Shown: piece by piece, positions 1-7,759 of the stretch
How positions within the stretch are numbered: position 1 is the first letter of the stretch
Layout of the letters: the number at the start of each line of letters is the position of its first letter
Source: an uncultured Clostridia bacterium
Lineage (GTDB): Bacteria > Bacillota > Clostridia > Oscillospirales > CAG-272
Assembly (NCBI GenBank): GCA_904502055.1
Contig: CAJGDZ010000036.1
Location: 1 to 11,903, forward strand
Direction of reading: 5' to 3'
DNA length: 11,903 nucleotides
Notes under the pieces: model-generated
Database searches by the model: none
Told to the model about the DNA's origin: nothing
What the model saw: the letters and a program-made list of their open reading frames with translations, nothing else
Made by a program: the position numbers and the translations under genes

Positions 1-23
1 CCCGTAAACGGGTTGTGATCATT

Positions 24-160
24 GCCTCCCTCCGAGAGGGAGGTGGCGCCGAGTAGGCGTCGGAAGGAGCCTGCGCAACTTCATTATGCTTGCAAACATT
101 GAGGTCGCGCGGGCTCACTCAGTCTCGCATTCGCTCGACAGCTCCCTCCCGGAGGGAGCC
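24..160. repeat. Imperfect palindromic intergenic element with two GGAGGGAG hairpin caps
   Basis: Left cap: CCTCCCTC (25-32), 3-nt loop, GAGGGAGG (36-43). Right cap: GCTCCCTC (141-148), loop CCG, GAGGGAGC (152-159). Between them lies a long imperfect palindrome: 67-92 pairs with 93-116, centred on TTGCAA at about 90-95, and most differences are transitions compatible with G-U pairs. The stretches 47-66 and 117-140 also resemble each other in inverted orientation. No transposase or ORF with a ribosome binding site is inside. The layout matches small dispersed palindromic (REP/MITE-like) elements common between genes in Clostridia. That family assignment comes from memory of similar sequences and only one copy is visible here. 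Confidence 0.6.
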
Positions 161-229
161 TTTCTCACTCAAAGCTTCTTTCCCTCTTCCCTTTACTTTT
201 CTTCTGCTTATCGGCAATCGCCTTTTTTC

Positions 230-253
230 AACCCCGCCACTATGGCGGGGGTT
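230..253 (+). terminator. GC-rich hairpin, possible plus-strand terminator
   Basis: CCCCGCC (232-238), a 5-nt loop and GGCGGGG (244-250) form a perfect 7-bp stem, extended by AA/TT (230-231 with 252-253) around a bulged G. On the plus strand it is followed by a short T-rich stretch (GTTTCGTTAT). On the minus strand it is followed by TTGAAAAAA, which is not a U-tract. If it is a terminator it would serve rightward transcription coming from beyond the left edge. No plus-strand gene is visible in the window to confirm this. Confidence 0.4.
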
Positions 254-263
254 TCGTTATATA

Positions 264-299
264 AAAAAACGGCTGAGCCGCTTGGCTCAGCCGTTTTTT
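264..299 (-). terminator. Strong intrinsic terminator ending the mreB-to-HPr cluster
   Basis: A perfect inverted repeat runs from 264-279 to 284-299: six A, then CGGCTGAGCC, a 4-nt loop, GGCTCAGCCG, then six T. It begins three bases past the stop codon of the HPr-like gene (303-305). The GC stem is 10 bp and a run of T follows it in either orientation, so it can act on both strands. Its position directly after the last gene of the leftward cluster makes it the expected transcript end. Confidence 0.92.
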
Positions 300-302
300 G
301 TT

Positions 303-545
303 TTATTCAGCAATCACAAACTTCGCGATCTTCGCAAGAAGATCGTCAATTGCCTTATCGTCCTCAGCGCGTGCCGTAAGCTGAATGGGCGAAAGAAGAT
401 CCAGGCTGAAAATACCCATGATGGACTTTCCGTCTACAACGTAACGGCCCGAGGAAAGGTCAACGTCGCCCTCAAAAGCGGCGATATCACCAACAAACTC
501 ACGAACGTCTGCAATGGTAGAAAGACGAATGTTTACGGTTTTCAT
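303..545 (-). CDS. HPr-like protein lacking histidine (PTS phosphocarrier fold)
   Basis: The 80 residues match the HPr family in length and in the regulatory segment: GKSIMGIFSL at residues 39-48 corresponds to the KSIMGVMSL region of Bacillus HPr, where Ser46 is phosphorylated by HPr kinase (Ser41 here). The catalytic segment GIHARPA around His15 is absent. The matching stretch reads about STIADVREF (9-17) and the whole protein has no histidine, so it cannot carry phosphate from enzyme I in the usual way. It may be a Crh-like regulator or a domain with another role; this is inference. The ATG at 545 has a clear GGAGG seven bases upstream. It is the last gene of the cluster, 21 nt after the SDR gene and just before a strong terminator. 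Confidence 0.85.
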   Translation of the reverse strand: MKTVNIRLSTIADVREFVGDIAAFEGDVDLSSGRYVVDGKSIMGIFSLDLLSPIQLTARAEDDKAIDDLLAKIAKFVIAE

Positions 546-566
546 ATAATATCCTCCAAATTTAAA

Positions 567-1325
567 TTATTTTTTCTGTTGCTTACACCAAATCTTCATA
601 ACCAGGCGATGCGGCAAAAGCTTTGTGAAGAACACCTGCGCACGAATGCGGAAGCCGCAGATCGAGACGTCCCGCCCGCGCTTCATATCCTTCATAGCTC
701 TCGTCACCACCTGCTCGGCGGTGTAAAAATGATTGTAATAGGTAATGGTATCGTCGCTTACCGCGCGGTCAAAAAATTCGGTCTTGACCCAGCCCGGGCA
801 AACGGCCAGCACGCGGATGCCGCGCTTTTTGAGCTCCACGCCAAGTGCCCTGGAAAAGCTGAGCACAAACGCCTTGGTCGCGCCGTAAACACCAATGTAC
901 GGCACGGGCTGAAAGGACGAAAGCGAGTCGATCTGGTAGATGCGTCCGCCCTCCTTCATATAGGGGAGCGTCAGGTAGGTCATAGCCACCAGCGCCTTAT
1001 CGTTCAGATCGATCATACCAAGCTGCTCGTCAAGCGGGATGTCGCAAAACGCGCCGAATTTTCCGTAACCGCTTCCGTTGACAAGCACAGCCACCTTTGG
1101 GCTCTCGCGCTCCAGAAGTGCCGCATATTCATCCAAGCACTCCTTTTGCGTAAGATCGAGTGCGATGCACCTTGTCTTGGTCGAAAGTGCCTTGGCAAGC
1201 TCCCGAAGCCTCTCCAGACGGCGAGCGATCACCCAGATCTCATCGAATGCTTCACTCGCCTCGATCCGCTTGGCAAATTCCTGCCCCATTCCCGATGAGG
1301 CGCCCGTGATTACCGCAATTTTCAT
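567..1325 (-). CDS. Short-chain dehydrogenase/reductase (SDR) family oxidoreductase
   Basis: A 252-residue protein of classical SDR size with a Rossmann fold. The nucleotide-binding motif TGASSGMG is at residues 7-14. The catalytic set is visible: Ser134, Tyr147 and Lys151 (YGATK) and probably Asn108. The usual NAG motif is replaced by NGSG at 83-86. Arginines after the second strand (ARR, 34-36) suggest NADPH rather than NADH, which is inference. The C-terminus is basic and hydrophobic (about 225-252), as in small SDRs that associate with membranes. The substrate cannot be deduced. The ATG at 1325 is only 2 nt past the stop of the phosphofructokinase gene and has no good ribosome binding site, so translation is probably coupled. 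Confidence 0.9.
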   Translation of the reverse strand: MKIAVITGASSGMGQEFAKRIEASEAFDEIWVIARRLERLRELAKALSTKTRCIALDLTQKECLDEYAALLERESPKVAVLVNGSGYGKFGAFCDIPLDEQLGMIDLNDKALVAMTYLTLPYMKEGGRIYQIDSLSSFQPVPYIGVYGATKAFVLSFSRALGVELKKRGIRVLAVCPGWVKTEFFDRAVSDDTITYYNHFYTAEQVVTRAMKDMKRGRDVSICGFRIRAQVFFTKLLPHRLVMKIWCKQQKK

Positions 1326-1327
1326 AC

Positions 1328-2563
1328 TCAGATGATGATGTGTACGGGAAGACCGCCCTCGTACTTGGGCTGGATCTCACCCATGATGAGCGGAAGCAGA
1401 TAACGGCAGCATTCATCGGTCACGTGGTTGCCGCGCTCGTTGATAAACTCATCGTAAACGTGCTTGATCTGGTTGGCAATGTCCTGAACGTCGGCCATAC
1501 CAACCTCGGACACGTACGGCTCGGTCGAGATGCGGTCGGTGGTCATCATAATGCGGCTTGCGCCCTCGGTAGCGGCCTTAGCGGCGGCCTTACCTACGCG
1601 AACCGACTCCTCAATGTCCACCTTGGAAAGAAGGTGAGCCGCGCAACGCTGCGAAATGTTGAGCTCCACCGAGCGAACCTTACAGCCAAGCTGCTCCTTG
1701 ACGGTGTTCTCGAGCATCTTGCCCGTTCCTGCCAGATACTTGTGTCCGAACACGTCGGCCACGCCGCTCTGCTGACCCTCGCCAACGTATCGGCCGTCTG
1801 CAAAGTGGATACCCTCGGAAACCGCAACCACCACGTTGGGCTTTTCCTCAAGCTTGGCCTTTACATCCTCGAGAAATTCCTCCATCGAGAAGTTACGCTC
1901 GGGAAGGTACAAAAGATCGGGCTCCACACCGTTTACCACGCGGCCGATTGCCGCCGAAGCGGTAAGCCAGCCGGCGTCTCTGCCCATGATCTCAACGATG
2001 GTCACAGCGGGCTTTGTATACACCGCACAGTCACGAATGATCTCGGACATGGTGACAGCCACGTACTTTGCCGCCGAGCCGAAGCCGGGCGTATGGTCGG
2101 TACCCATCAGGTCGTTGTCAATGGTCTTGGGCACGCCAACAAAGCGCATCTCGTAATCGTTCTTCTTGGAATAAGCCGAAAGCTTGGCCACGGTATCCAT
2201 CGAATCGTTACCGCCAATGTAGAAGAAATAGCGGATGTCATACTTGCGGAACAGCTCGAAGACCTTTTCATAGTAGTCCTCGTTGCCCTCTACGGCAGGA
2301 AGCTTTTTGCGGCAGGAGCCGAGAGCCGCCGCCGGTGTGTGCTCCAGAAGCTCAATGTCCGACTCCTTGGCAAAGCGCTCGTTCAGATTGACCAGTCTCT
2401 CCTCAAGAAAGCCCTCCATACCGTTGCGCATACCGTAAATGGTATGCCCCTGACCGTACTTAAAAAATCCACGGATGACACCTGCCAGCGTCGCATTGAT
2501 CGCGGCGGTCGGTCCTCCCGACTGTCCGACAACGGCGTTACCCTTCAAAAATTCGTTTGCCAT
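1328..2563 (-). CDS. pfp: 6-phosphofructokinase, probably pyrophosphate-dependent
   Basis: This 411-residue phosphofructokinase converts fructose 6-phosphate to fructose 1,6-bisphosphate in glycolysis. Family motifs include GQSGGPTAAIN (13-23), IGGNDS (116-121), PKTIDND (145-151, with catalytic Asp149) and MGRDAGWL (193-200). In the E. coli ATP enzyme the positions after GG(D) and after P are Gly104 and Gly124. Here they are Asp120 and Lys146, the pair established as marking pyrophosphate use and, often, reversible activity. The length is nearer to the roughly 400-residue PPi enzymes than to the 320-residue ATP enzymes. The ATG at 2563 has GGAGAG five bases upstream, and the gene sits between the reductase and SDR genes with 2-nt gaps. 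Cofactor use is inferred from residues alone. Confidence 0.92.
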   Translation of the reverse strand: MANEFLKGNAVVGQSGGPTAAINATLAGVIRGFFKYGQGHTIYGMRNGMEGFLEERLVNLNERFAKESDIELLEHTPAAALGSCRKKLPAVEGNEDYYEKVFELFRKYDIRYFFYIGGNDSMDTVAKLSAYSKKNDYEMRFVGVPKTIDNDLMGTDHTPGFGSAAKYVAVTMSEIIRDCAVYTKPAVTIVEIMGRDAGWLTASAAIGRVVNGVEPDLLYLPERNFSMEEFLEDVKAKLEEKPNVVVAVSEGIHFADGRYVGEGQQSGVADVFGHKYLAGTGKMLENTVKEQLGCKVRSVELNISQRCAAHLLSKVDIEESVRVGKAAAKAATEGASRIMMTTDRISTEPYVSEVGMADVQDIANQIKHVYDEFINERGNHVTDECCRYLLPLIMGEIQPKYEGGLPVHIII

Positions 2564-2565
2564 AA

Positions 2566-3582
2566 TTACTCTCCAAACTCCTTTGCAATTTTTTTCATTT
2601 TTTCCCGAATGGGAAGATTATAGGGACATCTTGTCTCACACACGCCACACCCGATGCAGGCCGAAGCCTTTACGGGAAGCGTTGCATACCTTTCTCGCGC
2701 CCAGTCCTCAAGATGATACCGCTCAAGGTACCCGGCGAACAAAAACGCACCCGAAATGTTGATGCCGACCGCACAAGGTGCGCAATAGCCGCATCTGCGG
2801 CAGAAATCCGTGCCGAGCTCCTGCTTGATTCGTTCGATCTCGGCGATCTCTGCATCCGTAAGCGGCGATTTGTCACTTGCCGCCGCGCAGTTCATGTCAA
2901 TTTCCTCCACCGACGCCATACCGGGGATAACCACGCTTACTGCGGGGTTTTGGCAAATAAAGCGAAGTGCCAGCGTGGCATTATCCAGCGCGCCGCCTGC
3001 CAGGGGCTTCATACAGATAAAGCCAACGTTCCTTTTTTGGCACTCGGCAATCAACGCCTCGCCCTGCCGCTCCACAATGTTGTAGGGGAACATAATGGTT
3101 TCCACGAAATCCAATTCCAAGGCTCTTTGAAAGCTCTCAACCGAATGCGCGGTAAGGCCGATGTGACCGATCTTACCCTTGGCCTTGGCCTCAAGAAGTG
3201 CCTCAACAAGGCCGCCCGGCGCACACGCGGCGTCGATTTGACCCTCGGGAATGTTATGGATCTGATACAGGTCAATGTAATCGGTGCGAAGCTGACGAAG
3301 ACTCTCGTCGATCTCTGCACGCATAGCCTCGGCGGTTCTCGCCATACTCTTGGTTGCCAACACGAATTTGTCGCGCCGGCCCTCCAGCGCCTTGCCGAGC
3401 AGCTCCTCACTGTTGGTATACAGCCGCGCAGTATCGATAAAATTGATGCCGTGCTCGATCAGACTGTCAATAAGCGCCACCGCGCCCTTTTCGTCCACAC
3501 GCTGGATCGGAATGCCGCCGAAGCCGACAGCCGAAATTCTAAGACCCGTTTTTCCAAGCACACGGTATTCGATCTTAATCAC
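2566..3582 (-). CDS. Aldo/keto reductase with C-terminal 4Fe-4S ferredoxin domain
   Basis: A 338-residue cytoplasmic protein. The N-terminal TIM barrel (about 1-240) carries the aldo/keto reductase tetrad Asp50, Tyr55, Lys78 and His109 and a GKTGLRIS start typical of the family. The C-terminal part holds two cysteine sets: Cys261, 264, 267 and 270, and a ferredoxin-type Cys309, 312, 315 and 319 followed by Pro. This domain order defines a known subgroup of anaerobe reductases that probably couple NAD(P)H and iron-sulfur electron transfer; the substrate is unknown. The start is a GTG at 3582, with AAAAAGGA only one base away. No earlier in-frame start exists before the mreB stop, 11 nt upstream. 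The next gene starts 2 nt downstream. Confidence 0.9.
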   Translation of the reverse strand: MIKIEYRVLGKTGLRISAVGFGGIPIQRVDEKGAVALIDSLIEHGINFIDTARLYTNSEELLGKALEGRRDKFVLATKSMARTAEAMRAEIDESLRQLRTDYIDLYQIHNIPEGQIDAACAPGGLVEALLEAKAKGKIGHIGLTAHSVESFQRALELDFVETIMFPYNIVERQGEALIAECQKRNVGFICMKPLAGGALDNATLALRFICQNPAVSVVIPGMASVEEIDMNCAAASDKSPLTDAEIAEIERIKQELGTDFCRRCGYCAPCAVGINISGAFLFAGYLERYHLEDWARERYATLPVKASACIGCGVCETRCPYNLPIREKMKKIAKEFGE

Positions 3583-3593
3583 ATCCTTTTTGT

Positions 3594-4655
3594 TTATTTC
3601 CGTTTTTCACGCTCACGTGAAAGATTGATCGCGCCATCCTGATAGTACTCAAGCTGTTCAAGGCGCTTTCCCATGCCGATCGCCACACATTCAAGCGGCT
3701 GGTCGGCCACACGGACGGGAATACCCGTAATTTTGGAGATCAGCATATCAAGGCCGCGCAGCTTACTGCCGCCGCCCGTCATCATAATGCCGTTTTCCAT
3801 AATATCGCCCACGAGCTCGGGCGGTGTATGTGCGATCACCGCGCAAATGGCGTCGATCACCGCCGTGATAGGCTCAATAAGCGCCTCCAGCATCTCGCGC
3901 GAGGACAGACGCACCTTATCGGGGAGACCTGTCTTGACGTTTCTGCCGTTGTATTCACCGATCAATTCCTTTTCGTGCTCATACACCGTGCCGATATGGC
4001 GCTTGATCTGCTCTGCCGTTGTTTCGCCAATCAAAATATTATATCGGGTTCGCGTATAGCGCATGATGGCTTGATCAAACTTGTCACCTGCGATCTTGAT
4101 GGACTCCGATACCACGACCTCATCCAACGAGATCACCGCGACATCGGTGGTCCCGCCGCCGATGTCCACTACCATTTGACCGCTCGGCGCGGAAATATCA
4201 AGCCCTGCACCGATCGCCGCCGCCACCGGCTCCTCCACAAGATAGAGCTGGCGCGCACCCGCGCCGGTTGCCGCGTCGATCACGGCACATTCCTCCACCT
4301 CGGTGGCTCCCGTCGGGATGCATACCATAACTCGAGGCTTTATAAGCGTGTTGCCGCACGCGCGGCGAATGAGGTGATCCACCATCTGAAGCGTGACCTT
4401 ATATTTGTCAATCACACCCTCACGAAGCGGACGTACGACCTCCAGGTTTTCAGGCGTTCTACCGATCATTTTGAGAGCCGCGTGACCAAGCTTTACGATC
4501 TCGTCGGTATCCTTCTTTACCACAGCAACCGAGGGCTCACGAAGAACAATGCCTCTGCCCTTGACATAGACAAGAATATTCGCCGTGCCCAGGTCAATAC
4601 CAACATCGTGACTCAAAACGCCGTTTGTGAGCTTGTCCATAAATTTTCCTGCCAT
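3594..4655 (-). CDS. mreB: Rod shape-determining protein MreB (actin homologue)
   Basis: A 353-residue bacterial actin that forms membrane-associated filaments and guides lateral cell-wall synthesis in rod cells. The actin-fold nucleotide motifs are present: phosphate-1 loop DLGTAN (21-26), phosphate-2 loop VDIGGGTTDVAV (163-174) and the adenosine loop TGGGSKLRGLD near residue 300. Length and sequence fit MreB/Mbl; which Bacillus paralogue it corresponds to cannot be settled. I start at the ATG at 4655, which has AAAGGAGG five bases upstream. A TTG eight codons earlier (4679) lies upstream of that site and is rejected. A strong promoter stands in the gap after comF, and four metabolic or redox genes follow closely. 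Confidence 0.95.
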   Translation of the reverse strand: MAGKFMDKLTNGVLSHDVGIDLGTANILVYVKGRGIVLREPSVAVVKKDTDEIVKLGHAALKMIGRTPENLEVVRPLREGVIDKYKVTLQMVDHLIRRACGNTLIKPRVMVCIPTGATEVEECAVIDAATGAGARQLYLVEEPVAAAIGAGLDISAPSGQMVVDIGGGTTDVAVISLDEVVVSESIKIAGDKFDQAIMRYTRTRYNILIGETTAEQIKRHIGTVYEHEKELIGEYNGRNVKTGLPDKVRLSSREMLEALIEPITAVIDAICAVIAHTPPELVGDIMENGIMMTGGGSKLRGLDMLISKITGIPVRVADQPLECVAIGMGKRLEQLEYYQDGAINLSREREKRK

Positions 4656-4690
4656 ACGTCCTCCTTTCGATTGCTTCAAGATATATATTT

Positions 4691-4719
4691 ATTATACAAT
4701 ATTCAATTTAAAATTGCAA
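4691..4719 (-). promoter_or_regulatory. Sigma-A-type promoter of mreB cluster
   Basis: On the minus strand, TTGCAA (4714-4719) is followed after exactly 17 nt by a perfect TATAAT (4691-4696). The 80-nt comF-mreB gap is very AT-rich. Transcription would start near 4685, leaving a leader of about 30 nt with the mreB ribosome binding site. This makes the mreB group able to be expressed independently of the upstream metK-recD2-comF transcript. Confidence 0.85.
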
Positions 4720-4735
4720 CGGTATTTTTAAAAAT

Positions 4736-5506
4736 TTACGTTTTCTCCGTCCGTGCCAGACTCAGACAAACAATGCGACCGCCAAACCTTGGCTCCAAAA
4801 GCTGCGCACAAGCCGCAAGGCTTGCACCCGTGGTGACAACATCATCCACCAAAACCAGGCACCGGTAGCTTTTATTTATGGCCTTCACGTCATAATTTGC
4901 CGACCGAAATGCCTTGTATGCATGGGCAAAACGCGCATCGCCACCCATTCGCTTGTGCTCCCCGTCATGTCCGCGGCTTCGCTCGATCAGCCGCGCGAAA
5001 TCGCACCCAAGATAGTCCGCCACGCCTCTTGCCAAGCGCTCCGACTGATCCACACCGCTTTGCAAGAGATTTTTTCGCCCACGCGGCACGTACGTCACAA
5101 GCACCGATTTTTCACTCGTATAGGTTTCGTCCAGATATCCTTTTAAAAGCGCGGCAAGCTGTTCCGAGAAGAAGCCAAAGACCGCATCGCTGTTTTTCCG
5201 CTTCAGACAAAGGATGCACCGTTTGGCCACCGAGTCCCGTCCCTTGTCATAAGAGACCATTTTGAGAAGCGTCGACACACCCGCCTTACCAAGGGGAGAC
5301 GGCAGACAGCGACACTGCGAGAGCTCCTCGCCGCACCTTTTGCAAACGGCAAGCTTGGCGTACTCCCATTTGCGGCGGCACGCCTCGCAAAGTGCGCGCG
5401 GCTCGGTATCCAGAAGATGCTCCTGCAAAAACTCGCCGCACGAGGCGCACCTCGGCGGAAAGAAGAGCGCGCGAAGCACAGAGAGACACTTGGTATCCAT
5501 ACTCAT
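4736..5506 (-). CDS. comF: ComF family phosphoribosyltransferase-like protein
   Basis: A 256-residue protein with the ComF layout: N-terminal cysteine pairs that can bind zinc (Cys20/23, 40/43, 55/58, 65/67) followed by a phosphoribosyltransferase domain. The PRPP-binding loop LVLVDDVVTTGAS is at 217-229. In naturally competent bacteria ComF acts in the cytoplasm in handling imported single-stranded DNA; in many Clostridia the gene is kept without proven competence. Its ATG at 5506 overlaps the recD2 stop by four bases (ATGA), with only a weak CGGAA upstream, so translation is likely coupled to recD2. Met3 is an alternative start. Pairing with a 5'-to-3' helicase gene supports a DNA-metabolism role. 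Confidence 0.92.
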   Translation of the reverse strand: MSMDTKCLSVLRALFFPPRCASCGEFLQEHLLDTEPRALCEACRRKWEYAKLAVCKRCGEELSQCRCLPSPLGKAGVSTLLKMVSYDKGRDSVAKRCILCLKRKNSDAVFGFFSEQLAALLKGYLDETYTSEKSVLVTYVPRGRKNLLQSGVDQSERLARGVADYLGCDFARLIERSRGHDGEHKRMGGDARFAHAYKAFRSANYDVKAINKSYRCLVLVDDVVTTGASLAACAQLLEPRFGGRIVCLSLARTEKT

Positions 5507-7731
5507 TTTCCGACCGCAAGATGCATGCTAAGTCCCGTATGACGAAGCGCCTGACGGTTGTTTTCCACCATCGTGGCGATCACGTCACGCTTACCGACCA
5601 AAATAACCATCCTCTGCGCTCGCGTTACCGCCGTATACAGAAGATTTCGTGTCAAAAGCATCGGTGCCGCCGAATACATCGGGATCAACACCACCGGATA
5701 TTCGCTGCCTTGACTCTTATGCACGGTTATGGCGTAGGCGTGCTCAAGATCCTCCAGCATGGAAAATTCATAGCTCACCTGTCGGTCATCAAATAGGATC
5801 TCCATGCGCTTGTCCGCCGGATGGATGCTCAGGATCTCACCGATGTCGCCGTTGAAGATGCCCGCTCCCTTTTGCGAGCCGCGCGCCCACTCGATGTCGT
5901 AGTTGTTGCGGATCTGCATTACCTTGTCACCCACGCGAAAGATCTTTTCACGGAAGGGATGCTCGAGCTTGTCCGGCGATTTCGGATTCATCGTGCTTTG
6001 CAAAATACGGTTGAGGTTATCGGTTCCGCCCTCCCCTCGACGCGAGGGTGTGATGATCTGAATGCGACTCACAATGTCCGCGCCGTAAGCCCTTGGAAGA
6101 CGATTTCGGCAAAGGTCGGCCACCGTCTGCGCCACCGCGCTGTCACTCTCGCGCGGCACGTAGAAGAAGTCGTTGTCGTTTACGTTCAGAAGCGGCATCT
6201 CCCCGCCGTGAATGCGGTGCGCGTTGGTAATGATCAGACTTTCCTGTGCCTGACGGAACACCTCGGTCAGCTTGATGGTGGAAAAGCGCCCACTCTCGAT
6301 CAGATCGTGAAGCACGTTGCCTGCGCCCACCGACGGCAGCTGATCGGCGTCACCAATCAGGATCAGGTGCGCACCCGGCTTGACCGCCTTCAGAAGGGCG
6401 CAAAACAGATAGGTGTCCGCCATCGACATTTCGTCAAGAATCACCACGTCCTGCGACAAAAAGTTGTGCTCGTTGCGAAGAAAGACCGGTTCGTCCCCCT
6501 TCTCGTGAGAATATTCCAGCATACGGTGAATGGTCTTGGCCTCGCTGCCCGTTGACTCGGAAAGCCGCTTGGCGGCGCGTCCTGTGGGCGCGGCCAATGC
6601 CACCTTAAGTCCCATACTGTTAAAAATGCGAAGAAGCGCGCGTACCACTGTGGTTTTTCCCGTACCCGGACCGCCCGTAAGCACCATAACGCCACTGGAC
6701 ATCGCGTCAATGATGGCCTGACGCTGAAGCCCTGCATAGGTCAGCTGCTGAGCCAGCTCCTCGCGCTCGATAAAGCGTCCGATCTCCCGAATATCCGCAC
6801 AAACACATACCCGATCGAGCAGCAATAGCTTATCGGCAATGTATTTTTCGCACGAATAGGTATGCTCATCAAACAGATAGGTCACACCCTCACGCTTGAC
6901 CGAAACCAATCGTCTCTTGCTTAAAAGCGCACGAATTGCCTCTTCAACCTCATCATTTGTTACCGAAAGCATATCCGAAGCCGCACGAATCAACTCTTCC
7001 TTCGGCAGACAGGTGTGACCGCTTTGGAAGGCCTGATCGCCAAGAACATGCAAAATACCGCCACCAAGTCGCTCGGGCGCATTTTGGGAAAAGCCCAGCG
7101 TCCGGGCAAAGCTATCCACACGCTCAAAGCCAATGCCCTCGATCTCACGGCAAAAAACATACGGATCGCGCTTGGCAATTTCAATGGAGGCCGTTCCCCA
7201 CCGCCGATAGATCTTGACCGTTGCCGTCGCACCAAAGGGCTCACGGAAAAACATCATCACCGAGCGCATCCCCGCCTTGGCCTTGAAATCCTCACCGATC
7301 TCAAGCGCACGCTTACGCGAGATGCCCTGGATCTGCGAAAGCCACTCGGGGTGATTTTCGATCACACTGAAGGTATCCTCGCCATACTCGGAAACAATGC
7401 GCGCAGCGATCTTGGGGCCAATGCCCTTAACGGCACCCGATGCAAGATACCGAAGCATCGCCGCCTTGGTCTCGGGCAAAATGCTCTCGTACTCCAACAC
7501 CTGAAGCTGTGTCCCATACTTGGGATTGTGCGCCCACTTTCCATATAGCACGACGCCGTCGCCCTCCGCCAGATACGGAAGCGTACCGGTCGCGGTCACA
7601 ACCTCACCGGAATCCAGGGCAAAATCAAAAACCGTATAGCCGTTTTCCTCGTTCGCATAGATAATTGCCTCTACGCTACCCGAAAAGCGCTCCATCCCGT
7701 CCACGCGGGTTTCCTGCCGAAGCTCCTCCAT
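5503..7731 (-). CDS. recD2: SF1B ATP-dependent DNA helicase RecD2
   Basis: At 742 residues it has the normal RecD2 length. The N-terminal domain (about 12-90) has an OB-like start, followed by helix-hairpin-helix repeats (about 97-145; GIGPKIAARIV and GISRKRALEI) that bind DNA. The helicase core shows Walker A GGPGTGKT (353-360), motif II LDEMSM (432-437), motif III GDADQLPSVGAGNVL (460-474) and C-terminal motifs HKSQGSE and LYTAVTRAQ. RecD2 is the RecB/RecC-independent member of the RecD family, moves 5' to 3' on DNA and acts in repair and replication-fork stability. The ATG at 7731 has AAAGGAGGG four to five bases upstream. The stop overlaps the comF start. Confidence 0.96.
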   Translation of the reverse strand: MEELRQETRVDGMERFSGSVEAIIYANEENGYTVFDFALDSGEVVTATGTLPYLAEGDGVVLYGKWAHNPKYGTQLQVLEYESILPETKAAMLRYLASGAVKGIGPKIAARIVSEYGEDTFSVIENHPEWLSQIQGISRKRALEIGEDFKAKAGMRSVMMFFREPFGATATVKIYRRWGTASIEIAKRDPYVFCREIEGIGFERVDSFARTLGFSQNAPERLGGGILHVLGDQAFQSGHTCLPKEELIRAASDMLSVTNDEVEEAIRALLSKRRLVSVKREGVTYLFDEHTYSCEKYIADKLLLLDRVCVCADIREIGRFIEREELAQQLTYAGLQRQAIIDAMSSGVMVLTGGPGTGKTTVVRALLRIFNSMGLKVALAAPTGRAAKRLSESTGSEAKTIHRMLEYSHEKGDEPVFLRNEHNFLSQDVVILDEMSMADTYLFCALLKAVKPGAHLILIGDADQLPSVGAGNVLHDLIESGRFSTIKLTEVFRQAQESLIITNAHRIHGGEMPLLNVNDNDFFYVPRESDSAVAQTVADLCRNRLPRAYGADIVSRIQIITPSRRGEGGTDNLNRILQSTMNPKSPDKLEHPFREKIFRVGDKVMQIRNNYDIEWARGSQKGAGIFNGDIGEILSIHPADKRMEILFDDRQVSYEFSMLEDLEHAYAITVHKSQGSEYPVVLIPMYSAAPMLLTRNLLYTAVTRAQRMVILVGKRDVIATMVENNRQALRHTGLSMHLAVGK

Positions 7732-7759
7732 TTTGCCCTCCTTTTTTCAGAATACAAGG

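Noticed and set aside
1..12. CCCGT/ACGGG hairpin at the left edge
   Set aside because: Only five pairs with a two-base loop and cut by the window edge; too little to call a terminator.
90..1298. 402-codon plus-strand ORF, and similar long ones at 1340-2623, 3828-4868 and 8215-9459
   Set aside because: Each lies antisense to a well-identified minus-strand gene, has no good ribosome binding site and no recognisable domain. Codon bias of the real genes explains the open antisense frames.
4656..4679. TTG start adding eight residues to MreB
   Set aside because: The strong AAAGGAGG lies inside that extension, correctly spaced for the ATG at 4655.
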